Origin: Amycolatopsis iheyensis
GTDB lineage: Bacteria; Actinomycetota; Actinomycetes; Mycobacteriales; Pseudonocardiaceae
DNA length: 64,000 bases
NCBI RefSeq assembly: GCF_024703995.1
Contig: NZ_JAMXQV010000019.1
Span: 62,001-126,000 of the forward strand
Reading direction: 5' to 3'
Under the pieces are notes generated by a model, which worked only from the letters and a program-made list of their open reading frames with translations, did not search any database and was not told the DNA's origin. This document shows positions 43,424 to 52,112 of this stretch, piece by piece; within the stretch, counting starts at the first letter, position 1, and the number at the start of each line of letters is the position of its first letter. A program made the position numbers and the translations under genes.

Positions 43424-44319
43424 CGGTCCAGCGCCTTCATCAGGGCGATCTGCGCGGTGTCACGGGCTTTCGCGAGTTCGGCGACCGTGCCGTCGAAGCC
43501 TTCCGCCTGCTCGCTGAGCAGCTTCACGGTGGCCTCGTCGAGGTCCGGGGTGCCGAGCTGGCCCCAGCGTTTGCGCAGGCCAGGGCCGAGGTGCTCGAGG
43601 AAGTGCGGCAGGCCGCCCGGTCCGCCGCCGAGGTGGAAGCTGAGGAACGGCCCGCTGACCGCCCACCGCTGCCCGAGCGACGACGTGACGACCTCGTCGA
43701 GCTCCTGTTCGGTGACCACGCCCTCGGCGACGAGGTGCACGCATTCGCGGAAGATCGCGGCCTGCAGCCGGTTCGCGACGAACCCGGGCACCTCCTTGCC
43801 CAGCACGATCGGCTTCTTGCCCAGCCCGCGGTAGAACTCGACCGCGCGTTCGACCACCTCGGGTGACGTCTTCTCCCCGGGCACGACCTCGACCAGCGGG
43901 ACGAGGTGCGGCGGGTTGAACGGGTGTCCCACCACGAGCCGTTCCGGCCGCTTCAGCGCGACGGCGATGTCCGTGGCGGGGAGGCCCGAAGTCGAGGTGA
44001 GCAGCAGCGCGTCGGCCGGCGCGTGCTGCTCGATGGTCGTCCAGATCCGGTGCTTGAGGTCGAGGCGTTCGGGCCCGTTCTCCTGCACGACGTCGGCGTC
44101 GGTGACCGCCCGGGCGAGATCGGCTTCGAAGGTGACGGCGGTCAGGTCCGTGGACAGCCCGAGTTCGCGCAGCGTGGGGGTCAGCTCGGCGAGGCCGGCC
44201 CGGACGGCGTCCTCGATGCCGGGCGCGGGGTCGCTGACGACGACGTCCCAGCCGTGGGAAGCCATGAGGCCCGCCCAGGAGACGCCGATGACGCCGCCGC
44301 CGACGATGGTCGCTTTCAT
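43420..44319 (-). CDS. 3-hydroxyacyl-CoA dehydrogenase-type NAD protein
   Basis: 299 residues. NAD motif VGGGVIGVSWA (G7-x-G9-x2-G12), DVVQENGPERLDLK, catalytic His in GHPFNPPHLVPLVEV and the helical C-terminal domain PGFVANRLQAAIFRE. 3-hydroxybutyryl-CoA, L-gulonate and carnitine dehydrogenases all share this plan; the CoA-transferase neighbour favours an acyl-CoA or carnitine-like substrate. ATGA overlaps on both sides. Confidence 0.88.
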   Translation of the reverse strand: MKATIVGGGVIGVSWAGLMASHGWDVVVSDPAPGIEDAVRAGLAELTPTLRELGLSTDLTAVTFEADLARAVTDADVVQENGPERLDLKHRIWTTIEQHAPADALLLTSTSGLPATDIAVALKRPERLVVGHPFNPPHLVPLVEVVPGEKTSPEVVERAVEFYRGLGKKPIVLGKEVPGFVANRLQAAIFRECVHLVAEGVVTEQELDEVVTSSLGQRWAVSGPFLSFHLGGGPGGLPHFLEHLGPGLRKRWGQLGTPDLDEATVKLLSEQAEGFDGTVAELAKARDTAQIALMKALDR

Positions 44320-45062
44320 GCGTGGTCCCCGTCGAGGTAGTCGTGGACGGCCGAGAGCCGGCCGAGGGTGAGATCGGTCAGGAGGTGGCTCGCGGAGACG
44401 ATCTCCAGCACCGGGAGGTCGGCGAGCGGCGCGAGGGCGTGCGGCACGAGGTGCAGCCGGGCGGGCCCGGTCCAGGCGCCCTTGATCGTCAGGTCGGAGA
44501 TCCGGCTGCGGGCCAGCTCGCAGATCCGCGGCCGGCCGTCGTAGCCGGGCACGATCTTGAGCATGTACGTCGGCGCGGTGAGTTCGGCCCGGGCGGCGGC
44601 TTCGTCCAGTTCGCGGTGTTTGTACCCCATGGTGGCGAGCGCGACCTGGATCGAGCCGTAGCCGAGGCTGCCGACGAGCGTGTCGGAGTCGACGAAGAGC
44701 CGGGGTTTCCCGAGTTTCTTGGGGTAGGCGCCGACTTCCCGCCCGCTGGCGATGGCGGGCAGGCTGTCGACGTACATGCCGAGGGTGAACTCGCCGGGCT
44801 CACCGTCGTGGGTGACCAGCGCGACCTGGCCGGATTCGGTGTAGTCGCCGAGGCCGGTGACGTCCGGCAACCGCATGACCTCGAACCGCACGAGCGGTTC
44901 GGGCACTTCCAGCGGCTCCGGCACGAGAGCCCTCAGTGCCGCCGGATCCGTCCGATAGGTGATGTTCAGGTATTCGCGGTCGGTGAACCGGTAGGGCCCG
45001 CGCGGAAAGGCCGGCGCGGACAGGGGCGTGGTGACCTGGCGGAGCACCTCGTCCTCACGCAT
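44316..45062 (-). CDS. Acetoacetate decarboxylase-family protein
   Basis: 248 residues. The Schiff-base lysine region is GAYPKKLGKP with K115/K116, the same numbering as the classical enzyme. Known members decarboxylate acetoacetate; related ones act as aldolase-dehydratases, so the reaction here is uncertain. First gene of a leftward operon (ATGA overlap with the dehydrogenase). No promoter motif could be picked out in the 75 bases to the TetR gene. Confidence 0.88.
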   Translation of the reverse strand: MREDEVLRQVTTPLSAPAFPRGPYRFTDREYLNITYRTDPAALRALVPEPLEVPEPLVRFEVMRLPDVTGLGDYTESGQVALVTHDGEPGEFTLGMYVDSLPAIASGREVGAYPKKLGKPRLFVDSDTLVGSLGYGSIQVALATMGYKHRELDEAAARAELTAPTYMLKIVPGYDGRPRICELARSRISDLTIKGAWTGPARLHLVPHALAPLADLPVLEIVSASHLLTDLTLGRLSAVHDYLDGDHA

Positions 45063-45138
45063 CTGCGGCTGCCAAGATCACGATCGCAACATACCTCCGG
45101 AGCCCGGAGGGCGCAGGGGCTGAGCCCCGGCCGGGTGC

Positions 45139-45660
45139 TCAGACCATCGATGCCCGGATGCCCGCGATGATCAGCGCCAAGCCGTCGTCGAAGGCGCGGT
45201 CCCGGCCCTCGCGGGGCCAGCGCGTCTTGCGGGCCTGCTCCTCGACCGTGAACCCGTTGGCGTAAGCCATGACGGTGTCCACGGCGACGGCCGCGGCCGG
45301 AACGCCCGCCTCGGTGAGGGCGGTGATCAGGCGCTCGAACGCCGCGACCGCGTCCGGCCCGGGATCGTGGAAACCGGCGATGAGGCGGGCGCCGTCGCGG
45401 TGGGCGAGCATCACCGAACGCAGGCCCGACGCCGCGCCGCGCAGGAGCTCGTCCCACTCGGCCTCGGGGAGCTCGCCGGTGCCGACCAGGTGGGCGACCA
45501 TCGCGTCGAGCAGGGCCTGCTTGCTCGGGTAGTGCCGGTACAGCGCGCTCGCGCGGACCCCGAGCCGGCTCGCCAGGAGCCGCATGGTGAGGGCGTCGAG
45601 GCCCACTTCGTCGAGCAGCTCGATCGCTGCGTGCAGCACCTCGGTGCGTCGCTGCCCCAC
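45139..45660 (-). CDS. TetR-family repressor
   Basis: 173 residues. HTH: RRTEVLHAAIELLDEVGLDALTMRLLASRLGVRASALYRHYPSKQALL; the C-terminal domain resembles the tetracycline-repressor type. I set the start at the GTG at 45660, preceded by GGAGGA (complement of 45665-45670) with 4-base spacing. The ATG at 45735 would translate the operator sequence and has no ribosome site. It diverges from the FAD monooxygenase gene, with two palindromes between them, a standard self-repressing layout. Confidence 0.87.
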   Translation of the reverse strand: MGQRRTEVLHAAIELLDEVGLDALTMRLLASRLGVRASALYRHYPSKQALLDAMVAHLVGTGELPEAEWDELLRGAASGLRSVMLAHRDGARLIAGFHDPGPDAVAAFERLITALTEAGVPAAAVAVDTVMAYANGFTVEEQARKTRWPREGRDRAFDDGLALIIAGIRASMV

Positions 45661-45683
45661 CGCGTCCTCCGGGAAAGTCGGGG

Positions 45684-45689
45684 TTGACA
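45684..45689 (+). promoter_or_regulatory. TTGACA -35 box for the monooxygenase gene
   Basis: A consensus -35 hexamer on the + strand. The expected -10 position falls inside the first operator palindrome, so bound repressor would block polymerase. The -10 itself is poor. Confidence 0.45.
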
Positions 45690-45705
45690 GGCCTGGCCCG
45701 CCTAC

Positions 45706-45735
45706 GTGAACAATGTACACGTGAACGTTGTTCAC
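45706..45735. promoter_or_regulatory. Twin 15-bp TetR operators
   Basis: Two adjacent 15-base palindromes: gtgaacaatgtacac (45706-45720, one mismatch) and gtgaacgttgttcac (45721-45735, perfect 6-base arms). They abut exactly, and the outer halves form a larger inverted repeat (GTGAACAA/TTGTTCAC). The position between a TetR gene and its divergent neighbour makes them its probable binding sites, suited to two stacked dimers. Confidence 0.8.
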
Positions 45736-45754
45736 CTAGGGATGGGGGATCACG

Positions 45755-46882
45755 ATGACACGGATTCTGGTGATCGGAGCCGGGCTGGGCGGGCTGACGC
45801 TGGCGCACGCCCTGGTCCGGGCGGGTCTCGACGTCCGCGTGTACGAAGCCGACGACGGGTCCGGTGCGCGCACCCAGGGCTACCGCATCGGCCTGTCGAC
45901 GGCGGCGATGGCGGTGCTGCGGGCCACCCTGCCGCGACCGCTCTACGACCTCGCCGAAGCGACCAGCGGCAGCCTGACCGGGCCGGGATACCTGTTCGAC
46001 GAGCAGCTCACCCTGCTCAGCAGCGACCTGCCGGGACCGGCGGAGGCCCGGGCGTTCGACCGCCAGGTGCTGCGGCAGGTGCTCCTCGGAGAGCTGGGCG
46101 ACTGGGTCGTCTTCGGCAAGCGCCTCAAGCGGTTCGAGGAGGGCACGGACGTCACCGCGTTCTTCGCCGACGGGACGCACGCCACGGGTGACGTGCTGGT
46201 CGGCGCCGACGGCGCCAACTCGGTGGTGCGGCGGCAGCTGGTGCCGGCGGTCGGGCTCGTCGACGCCGACCTGTGCGGGGCGATGGGGCGCACCCCGGCC
46301 ACCGACCGGTTCCTGGCGCTGGTGCCGGGACGCGGCACGATGGTCAAGGGCCCGTCGATCATCCTCATGCTGGGCCGCATGCAGTTCGACCGCGAGCCCT
46401 CCGCGGCGGCCGCCGAGCTGGTGCCGGGACTGTCCTTGCCGCACCGGGAGAGTTACGTGCGGTGGGTGCTGCTGGTCCCGCCCGACCACCCGGCGGCGTC
46501 GGGAGCGGGCCGGGAGGACGTCCGCGACCTGGTGCTCGAGCTGATCGACGGCTGGCACCCCGACCTGCTCGACCTGGTGCGTGCCGCCGACATGAGCGCC
46601 GTGGGCCGGTCGAAGGTCCACGACCGCCCGATGCCGCCGTGGCCGGTGGGCCGCGTGACGCTCCTCGGGGACGCCGCGCACCTGACGCTGGCCAGCGGTG
46701 GGAACGGTGCGGCGACGGCGTTGCAGGACGCGGTCGGGCTGTGCGAGGCGCTGACCCGGGCCGATCTGCCGCCCGCGTTGGCGGACTACCAGCGCGATCT
46801 GCTGGCGCGGGGGAACGCGGCCGTCGAGGCGGGCAAGCAGGCACAGCGGCGGTTCGTGCCGGTCGCGGGGGAACGGCGATGA
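45755..46882 (+). CDS. FAD-dependent monooxygenase, TetX-like
   Basis: 375 residues. N-terminal MTRILVIGAGLGGL (G8-x-G10-x2-G13), VLVGADGANSVVRRQL (DG motif) and VTLLGDAAHLTLASGGNGAATALQDA (GD motif). Members inactivate antibiotics or hydroxylate aromatics and polyketides. Under control of the divergent TetR protein, and coupled by ATGA to a hydrolase, it looks like an inducible detoxification or degradation pair; the inducing compound is unknown. Confidence 0.88.
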   Translation: MTRILVIGAGLGGLTLAHALVRAGLDVRVYEADDGSGARTQGYRIGLSTAAMAVLRATLPRPLYDLAEATSGSLTGPGYLFDEQLTLLSSDLPGPAEARAFDRQVLRQVLLGELGDWVVFGKRLKRFEEGTDVTAFFADGTHATGDVLVGADGANSVVRRQLVPAVGLVDADLCGAMGRTPATDRFLALVPGRGTMVKGPSIILMLGRMQFDREPSAAAAELVPGLSLPHRESYVRWVLLVPPDHPAASGAGREDVRDLVLELIDGWHPDLLDLVRAADMSAVGRSKVHDRPMPPWPVGRVTLLGDAAHLTLASGGNGAATALQDAVGLCEALTRADLPPALADYQRDLLARGNAAVEAGKQAQRRFVPVAGERR

Positions 46883-47727
46883 CCGGGGGACGCGCGGAAG
46901 TCCGGTCCGCGGACGGCACGACGATCGGCTACCGCCGCCTGGGCAGCGGCCCGGCGGTGCTCCTCCTGCACGGCGGAATGCTGTCGTCGCAGCACTTCTC
47001 GAAGCTCGCCGCGGCGTTGTCGGCGGACTTCACCGTCTGCGTGCCCGACCGGCGGGGCCGCGGGTTGAGCGGCCCCCACGGCGACGGCTTCAGTGTCTCG
47101 CGCGAGGTCGAGGACGTGCGGGCGCTGGTCGCCGAGACCGGGGCGACGCGGGTGTTCGGCCTCAGCTCCGGCGCCTTGGTCGCCCTTCGGACGGCTCTGG
47201 TCACGCCCGCGCTCGAGCGGATCGCGCTGTACGAGCCGCCGCTGTCGGTCGGTGGCTCGGTGCCAGTCGGCTGGCTGGCCCGCTTCGACCGCGAGGTCGC
47301 GGCGGGCCGGAGCGCGTCCGCGCTGGTCACCGGTATGAAGGGGCTGGCCGCCGAGCCGTCGCTGTTCAGCCGCGTCCCGCGGTTCGCCCTGGTGCCGCTG
47401 CTGGCGGTGGGCGCGCGGTTGCAGCGGGAGGGCGCACCGGAGGAGGTCTCGGTCGAGCAGCTCATCCCGACCCTGCACTTCGACCTCCGGATCGTCGGCG
47501 AGCTGGCCGACACGGCCGAGGACTATGCCGGGGTGACCGCACCGGTGCTGCTCCTGGGGGGCAGCAGGAGCGCCGGATACCTGCGCCTCGCGCTGGCGAA
47601 ACTCGCCGATGTGCTCCCGCACGCGCGACGCGTCGAGCTGAAGGGGGCCGGGCATTCGGGCCCCGAGGACGACGGCGTGCCGCTTGCCGTGGCCCGGGAG
47701 CTGCGCGGCTTCTTCGCCACGACCTGA
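46879..47727 (+). CDS. Alpha/beta hydrolase
   Basis: 282 residues. LLLHGGMLSSQHF (oxyanion region), nucleophile elbow GLSSGA, and GAGHSGPEDDG with the catalytic His. Its ATG overlaps the stop of the monooxygenase gene (ATGA), so both act on the same compound or its product. Ends 10 bases from the convergent gene at 47738. Confidence 0.87.
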   Translation: MTGGRAEVRSADGTTIGYRRLGSGPAVLLLHGGMLSSQHFSKLAAALSADFTVCVPDRRGRGLSGPHGDGFSVSREVEDVRALVAETGATRVFGLSSGALVALRTALVTPALERIALYEPPLSVGGSVPVGWLARFDREVAAGRSASALVTGMKGLAAEPSLFSRVPRFALVPLLAVGARLQREGAPEEVSVEQLIPTLHFDLRIVGELADTAEDYAGVTAPVLLLGGSRSAGYLRLALAKLADVLPHARRVELKGAGHSGPEDDGVPLAVARELRGFFATT

Positions 47728-47737
47728 CCGCCGCGGC

Positions 47738-49312
47738 TCAGGAATACGTCCAGTGGCCGAGCCAGGACTCGCGCCACGCCACCGTCAGCTCGCTCACCCC
47801 GTCCACACCGGACTGGTCCACCTGCGCCTTCCACGCCTCCTCCAGCGACGCGCACAGCTTGGACGCGGGCAGCTCGACCCCCGAGGCGAACTGGCGGAGG
47901 ACCTGCTTGGGCACCGCCAGCTTCGCCTTGCCCCGCAGCACCGACTGCTCGGTCGCGCGGCAGATGAGGTACTCCACCGTCGCCAGCTCACCCGCCGAAG
48001 CCGTGCCGTCCGGCATCGGCACGGCCGGGGCGACCTGGGCCAGCGCGCGGTACAGGCAGTCCAGCGGGGCGGCCAGGCCACGCTGCTGGCGCGCGATCTC
48101 CCACGACACCCACACCGCCATGCAGTCGGGCATCTGGAACGGGCGGTAGGGGAACGCCGGCCCGGCGAACGTCTGGTAGTCGCCCGTCGGGTCCTGGGCG
48201 GCCGCATCCGGGCCGTCCGGGTCCGGGGGCAGGCCGAGGCGCTTGAACAGCTCGCGCAGCAGCTTGTGCGGCCGGGCCGCGGTCGAGGACTCGCCGAGCA
48301 GCTTGCCCAGGATGCGGTTCAGCCGGTCGGCCGCCACGCCGTGGATGGCCAGCTGCAGGTGCACGAACGCGACGTCCGACAGCGTCGTGCCCGCGCAGCC
48401 GACCACCCCCACCTGCGGGTAGCGCTGCAGGAACGACACGATCGCGTGCGTGGAGCCGATCCGCGCCGGGCCGACGAAGGTCATCGGCAGGCACGTGCCG
48501 ATCCGCTGGCGGGAGCGCAGGTCGCCCTTGTACAACGGGGAGAACTCGCCGTCGGCGTGGTAGACCTCGAACCAGTTCCCCTGCCGGTGCCCGGGGCGGG
48601 TGTCGGCGAGCCAGAAGCTGTACCCGTGCTTCTCGCACAGCTCCCGGAACCGGTCGGCCAGCTCGAACCGCGCGGCCGCGGACGCGTCCCGCAGCGCGAT
48701 CGCGAACCGGACCGCCAGCGACGCGCACGGCGGCGCGACCTCCTTGCGGGTGCGGAGATCGTGGTTGCGGGTCTTCACGATCGTCGGCAGCTGGGCCGGG
48801 CACTGCAGCGACAGCAGCGGCGCGTCGACGAGCGCGGACGCGGCGTCGGAGATCTCGCGCAGCAGGTCGCGCACGGCCAGGCCGTGCCACTCGCCGACTT
48901 CGCGCGCGCCCGGGTCGACCGCGATCAGGCCCTCGAAGGTCTGGGCGGACTCGTAGATGAACGTCGGGTTGGGCGAGGTCGTCTGGTGGAACACCCAGGC
49001 GCCCGCGTTCTGCTCCGGGCGCTCGGCCGGCTGCGTGCCGCCCAGGTGCTCGACGACCTCGGTGCCGTCCAGTGGCTTGCGGGTGCGGGTGCCGATCACG
49101 ACGCCGGCGCCGTTCGTGGCCGTGCACAGCGTCTCGAGGAAGACGGCGTGGTCGGCGTCGGCGGACACGAGCTCGCGCAGGTAACCGTGGCGCGCCATCG
49201 CGTGGTGCACCTCGAAGTCCACTTTGGTCACCGGCTGGCGCGCGATCTCGAAGCCGGCCCGGGCCAGGTCGGCCACGTTCCGCACGGAGATCCGCTGGCC
49301 GCGCACCGTCAC
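47738..49312 (-). CDS. Unrecognised 524-residue cytoplasmic protein
   Basis: No family recognised. No signal peptide or clear transmembrane segment. A Gly/Thr-rich middle (MTFVGPARIGSTHAIVSFLQRYPQVGVVGCAGTTLSDVAFVHLQL) may form a Rossmann-like core, and FWLADTRPGHRQGNWFEVYHADG is rich in aromatic and charged residues. GTG 49312 overlaps the stop of the upstream membrane protein (GTGA), so the two are a coupled pair. Although the frame stays open far upstream to 51322, the upstream part is Arg/Pro/Ala-rich antisense-like sequence and the membrane protein occupies another frame there. TGA at 47738 leaves 10 bases to the convergent hydrolase. Confidence 0.75.
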   Translation of the reverse strand: MTVRGQRISVRNVADLARAGFEIARQPVTKVDFEVHHAMARHGYLRELVSADADHAVFLETLCTATNGAGVVIGTRTRKPLDGTEVVEHLGGTQPAERPEQNAGAWVFHQTTSPNPTFIYESAQTFEGLIAVDPGAREVGEWHGLAVRDLLREISDAASALVDAPLLSLQCPAQLPTIVKTRNHDLRTRKEVAPPCASLAVRFAIALRDASAAARFELADRFRELCEKHGYSFWLADTRPGHRQGNWFEVYHADGEFSPLYKGDLRSRQRIGTCLPMTFVGPARIGSTHAIVSFLQRYPQVGVVGCAGTTLSDVAFVHLQLAIHGVAADRLNRILGKLLGESSTAARPHKLLRELFKRLGLPPDPDGPDAAAQDPTGDYQTFAGPAFPYRPFQMPDCMAVWVSWEIARQQRGLAAPLDCLYRALAQVAPAVPMPDGTASAGELATVEYLICRATEQSVLRGKAKLAVPKQVLRQFASGVELPASKLCASLEEAWKAQVDQSGVDGVSELTVAWRESWLGHWTYS

Positions 49313-51282
49313 CACCCCCCGGATGAGTCGAACCGCACGTCGGCTTCGAGGGGTCTGCGCCGGTCCCAGGCCCCGTTGCCCGCCCACCGCGGCGCCCCGA
49401 TGCGGGACAACGGGATCGCCGACTCGCGCCACGACGCCTGCCCGAACAGCACGAGCGCGGCGAGCACCGGCAGGCCGACGGCGACGGTGAGAGTGGCCTG
49501 CACGACCTCGCCACCGGTCTTCGTCGCGACCGCTGCGGCGAACGCGGCGACAGCGGCGATGCTCAGCTGGACGAGCGCCTGCGGCAGCGTGCCGAGGTAG
49601 CCGAGCACGGTCCGGCGCGGGGGCAGCGACAGGCGGCTGTAGAGGAAACCGGGCAGCAGCAGCAACATCGTGATCACGGACTGGCCGTCGCCGATGTGGC
49701 CGAGCTCCTCGGTGGCGTGCCTGCCGTACGGCCACGGGCTGCCCACCAGCATCCAGCCGAGCACGAACGACACCGCGGCCACGGCCAGCGCGTAGAACGT
49801 CACGTTGAGCGGGCCGGACTTCGTGGAGTCCTTCAGCACCAGCGTCGCGCGCACCCGGACGTGGTCGCCGCGCGGGTCGCGGCCGCCGGAGCGGCGCCAG
49901 TAGGCGCGGGCCTCGTTGTCGGCGATCCCGGTGACGAGTACGAGGTCCTGCCCGAACTCCCGCTCGGTCAGCTCGCGTGCGGCTTCGCGCAGGTTCTCGG
50001 AGGTGAACTCGGGGTGCCGGCGCAGCGAGTTGTCCAGCTCGTTGGTGTCGACCCGGACCGCTTCGCCCGTCGTGGCCGCGGCGGCGAGCTTGTGGCAGGC
50101 GGGCAGGCTGCGCGGCGACAGCTCCACCCCGGACTGGCCGGCCTCCCACTTGCGGCGGCGCAGCAAGTCCGAAAGCCGGCGGAGCACGGTCTGCGCCTGC
50201 AGCTCGAGGATCTTGTGCCGCGCGCCGTCGGCCTCCTGCAGCGGCGCGGCGTCCTGCCGCTCGGCCAGCGAGCCGAGGTCTTCGGCGAGGCCGTCGACCT
50301 GGTGCTGGTCGGCGTCGGTGGACAGGTACATCCGGGAGATCTCGGCCTCGGGCGCGGTCCGGGCGACCAGGTGGTAGGACTTCAGCGTCGCCGGGATCAT
50401 GGTCTCGTAGCCGACGACGTAACCCCGGCGGCTGGAGGCCAGCCGTCGCCACTGCTCCTTCGCGACGGGCTGGCGCGCGTCGACGTGCAGCGGGGTTTCG
50501 TAGCTGAGCCGGTGCTCCTCGACCGAATCGTCCAGCGCCACCACGAGCATGTAGTCGCGGACCGCCACGTTCAGCAGGTACGCGTACTCGACGAGCATGT
50601 CGGCGCAGCCGGTGAGGATGTCGAGGGCGAGTTCGCGGCACTGCCGCCCGTAGCCGGGGACGGTGCCCTCGGCCGGGGCCAGCGCGAACTCCTCCTCCGG
50701 GTGGTTGCGTTCGGTCAGCAGGGTCAGCAGCGCCTGCTGGATGAGCCAGCGGGGTTCGTGCACCTGGAACAGGAAGGTGTTCAGCTCGTGCTTGGCGGTC
50801 TGCGCGTTCTCGTCGCTGGCGAGGATCCCGCGCAGCAGCCGGTAGAGCCCGGAGGCGACGAGCCGCGACGCCTCGTGCTGGGTGAGCCGAGGGAGTTTCT
50901 GGCCGGCGCTGTCGAAGACGTCGACGGGGGAGACGTCCCGGCGCGGCAGCCGCGCGAGCGGCACCCAGAGGGAGCGTTGCCGCGCGGGCCGCGAGGCTGC
51001 GCGCTCGCCGTGTTCCTGGCCAATCAGGTCCTGCAGCTGCGCGGTGGCTTGGCGTTGACCTTCGTCGAGCAGCTTGAGGCTGACGTCGACCTCGGTGCTG
51101 CGCCGCGCTGTCCCGTGCTCGACGACGGTCAGCCGTTCGGTCAGCCGGCGCACGTGGTTGAGCCGCAGCGAGGTGTCCAGCAGCGCCAGCCCGACGGCGG
51201 CGCCCTGCCGGGACAGGCGGGGCGGGGCGCCCGGGATGGGGATGGTTTCGATGGCGTGCCGGAGACTGTCGATGCCGTCCAC
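49309..51282 (-). CDS. Unrecognised membrane protein with long cytoplasmic N-terminus
   Basis: 657 residues from the GTG at 51282 (the frame is also open to a GTG at 51357; neither has a clear ribosome site). Residues 1-485 are soluble and mostly helical, including a heptad-like stretch (STEVDVSLKLLDEGQRQATAQLQDLIG). Four hydrophobic segments follow near the C-terminus: VTFYALAVAAVSFVLGWMLV, SVITMLLLLPGFLYS, LVQLSIAAVAAFAAAVA and LTVAVGLPVLAALVLFG. No enzymatic motif recognised. The layout suggests a membrane-anchored platform for the coupled downstream protein. Confidence 0.75.
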   Translation of the reverse strand: MDGIDSLRHAIETIPIPGAPPRLSRQGAAVGLALLDTSLRLNHVRRLTERLTVVEHGTARRSTEVDVSLKLLDEGQRQATAQLQDLIGQEHGERAASRPARQRSLWVPLARLPRRDVSPVDVFDSAGQKLPRLTQHEASRLVASGLYRLLRGILASDENAQTAKHELNTFLFQVHEPRWLIQQALLTLLTERNHPEEEFALAPAEGTVPGYGRQCRELALDILTGCADMLVEYAYLLNVAVRDYMLVVALDDSVEEHRLSYETPLHVDARQPVAKEQWRRLASSRRGYVVGYETMIPATLKSYHLVARTAPEAEISRMYLSTDADQHQVDGLAEDLGSLAERQDAAPLQEADGARHKILELQAQTVLRRLSDLLRRRKWEAGQSGVELSPRSLPACHKLAAAATTGEAVRVDTNELDNSLRRHPEFTSENLREAARELTEREFGQDLVLVTGIADNEARAYWRRSGGRDPRGDHVRVRATLVLKDSTKSGPLNVTFYALAVAAVSFVLGWMLVGSPWPYGRHATEELGHIGDGQSVITMLLLLPGFLYSRLSLPPRRTVLGYLGTLPQALVQLSIAAVAAFAAAVATKTGGEVVQATLTVAVGLPVLAALVLFGQASWRESAIPLSRIGAPRWAGNGAWDRRRPLEADVRFDSSGGW

Positions 51283-51430
51283 ACACTGAGCGTAGGGAGC
51301 CGCGCGGGTCGTCGGCGGGCAAACGCGAATTCCGGGGAGAATATCGGGTGAGGTCACGCCGGACTGGCCCGAACGGTGGCCGAGGGCGTGGTCCGGACGC
51401 GGTAACGAGGAAGCCCGAGCCCGGCTCGGG

Positions 51431-52021
51431 TCAGCTGCCCAGCTCGCCGTTCAGCTCCAGCACGTGGAGCTTGAGGAGCCCGGCCACGCTGACCGATTCG
51501 GTGATCTCGCCGTCGGTGGCCATTCGCACCGCCCGGTCCAGGTCGACCCAGGTCAGCTCGATCGACTCGCCGGGTTCCTGGTCGTCCGCGCCCTGTTCCA
51601 GGTCCGTCGCGAAAAAGATGTGGGCGACCTCCGTCGTCAGGCCATTGCTGGTGTCGATTTCGCCGAGGCAACGCCATTTCCGGGCGGTGAGACCGGTTTC
51701 TTCGCGGAGTTCGCGACCCGCCGCTTCCCGGACGGTCTCCCCGGGGCCCGAGCCGCCGGTGGGAATTTCGACCGACATCTTCCCCAGCGTGTACCGCCAT
51801 TGGCGGACGAGGGCGATTTCGCGGTTGTCGTTGATCGCCAGCACGCCGACCGAGGGGTGGATCTCCACCACGCCGTAGATGCCCGGGGACCCGTCGGGAC
51901 GCAGCACCCGATCTTCCCGCACCGACATCCAGGCATTCGAATAGACGGTTCTGCTGCCCAGTCGCCGCCAGGGGTTTTCGGAATTCACGAGTCGGCTGCC
52001 CCGATGTTCGAAGTCCGTCAC
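51431..52021 (-). CDS. Nudix hydrolase
   Basis: 196 residues. The Nudix box is complete: G89-x5-E95-x7-R103-E-L-R-E107-E108-T-G-L. The ADP-ribose pyrophosphatase-like class (VVEIHPSVGVLAINDNREIALVRQWRY) is likely, hydrolysing a nucleoside diphosphate linked to another moiety. Stands alone; divergent from the PAP2 gene by 91 bases. Confidence 0.92.
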   Translation of the reverse strand: MTDFEHRGSRLVNSENPWRRLGSRTVYSNAWMSVREDRVLRPDGSPGIYGVVEIHPSVGVLAINDNREIALVRQWRYTLGKMSVEIPTGGSGPGETVREAAGRELREETGLTARKWRCLGEIDTSNGLTTEVAHIFFATDLEQGADDQEPGESIELTWVDLDRAVRMATDGEITESVSVAGLLKLHVLELNGELGS

Positions 52022-52112
52022 GGTGTGCTGTGGTCGATCTTACCGCGACCCTCGGTGTGCGCGCGGACGCGTTCGGTCACTAGGCTGTTCGGGGTAACCG
52101 GAGGAGGTCCAC

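Noticed and set aside
45661..45735. Longer TetR protein starting at ATG 45735
   Set aside because: The added 25 residues translate the operator palindromes, and the GTG at 45660 has a strong GGAGGA site.
49313..51322. Upstream extension of the 524-residue protein to about 1194 residues
   Set aside because: The extra part is low-complexity Arg/Pro/Ala sequence, while another frame encodes a coherent membrane protein ending in GTGA overlap at 49309-49312.
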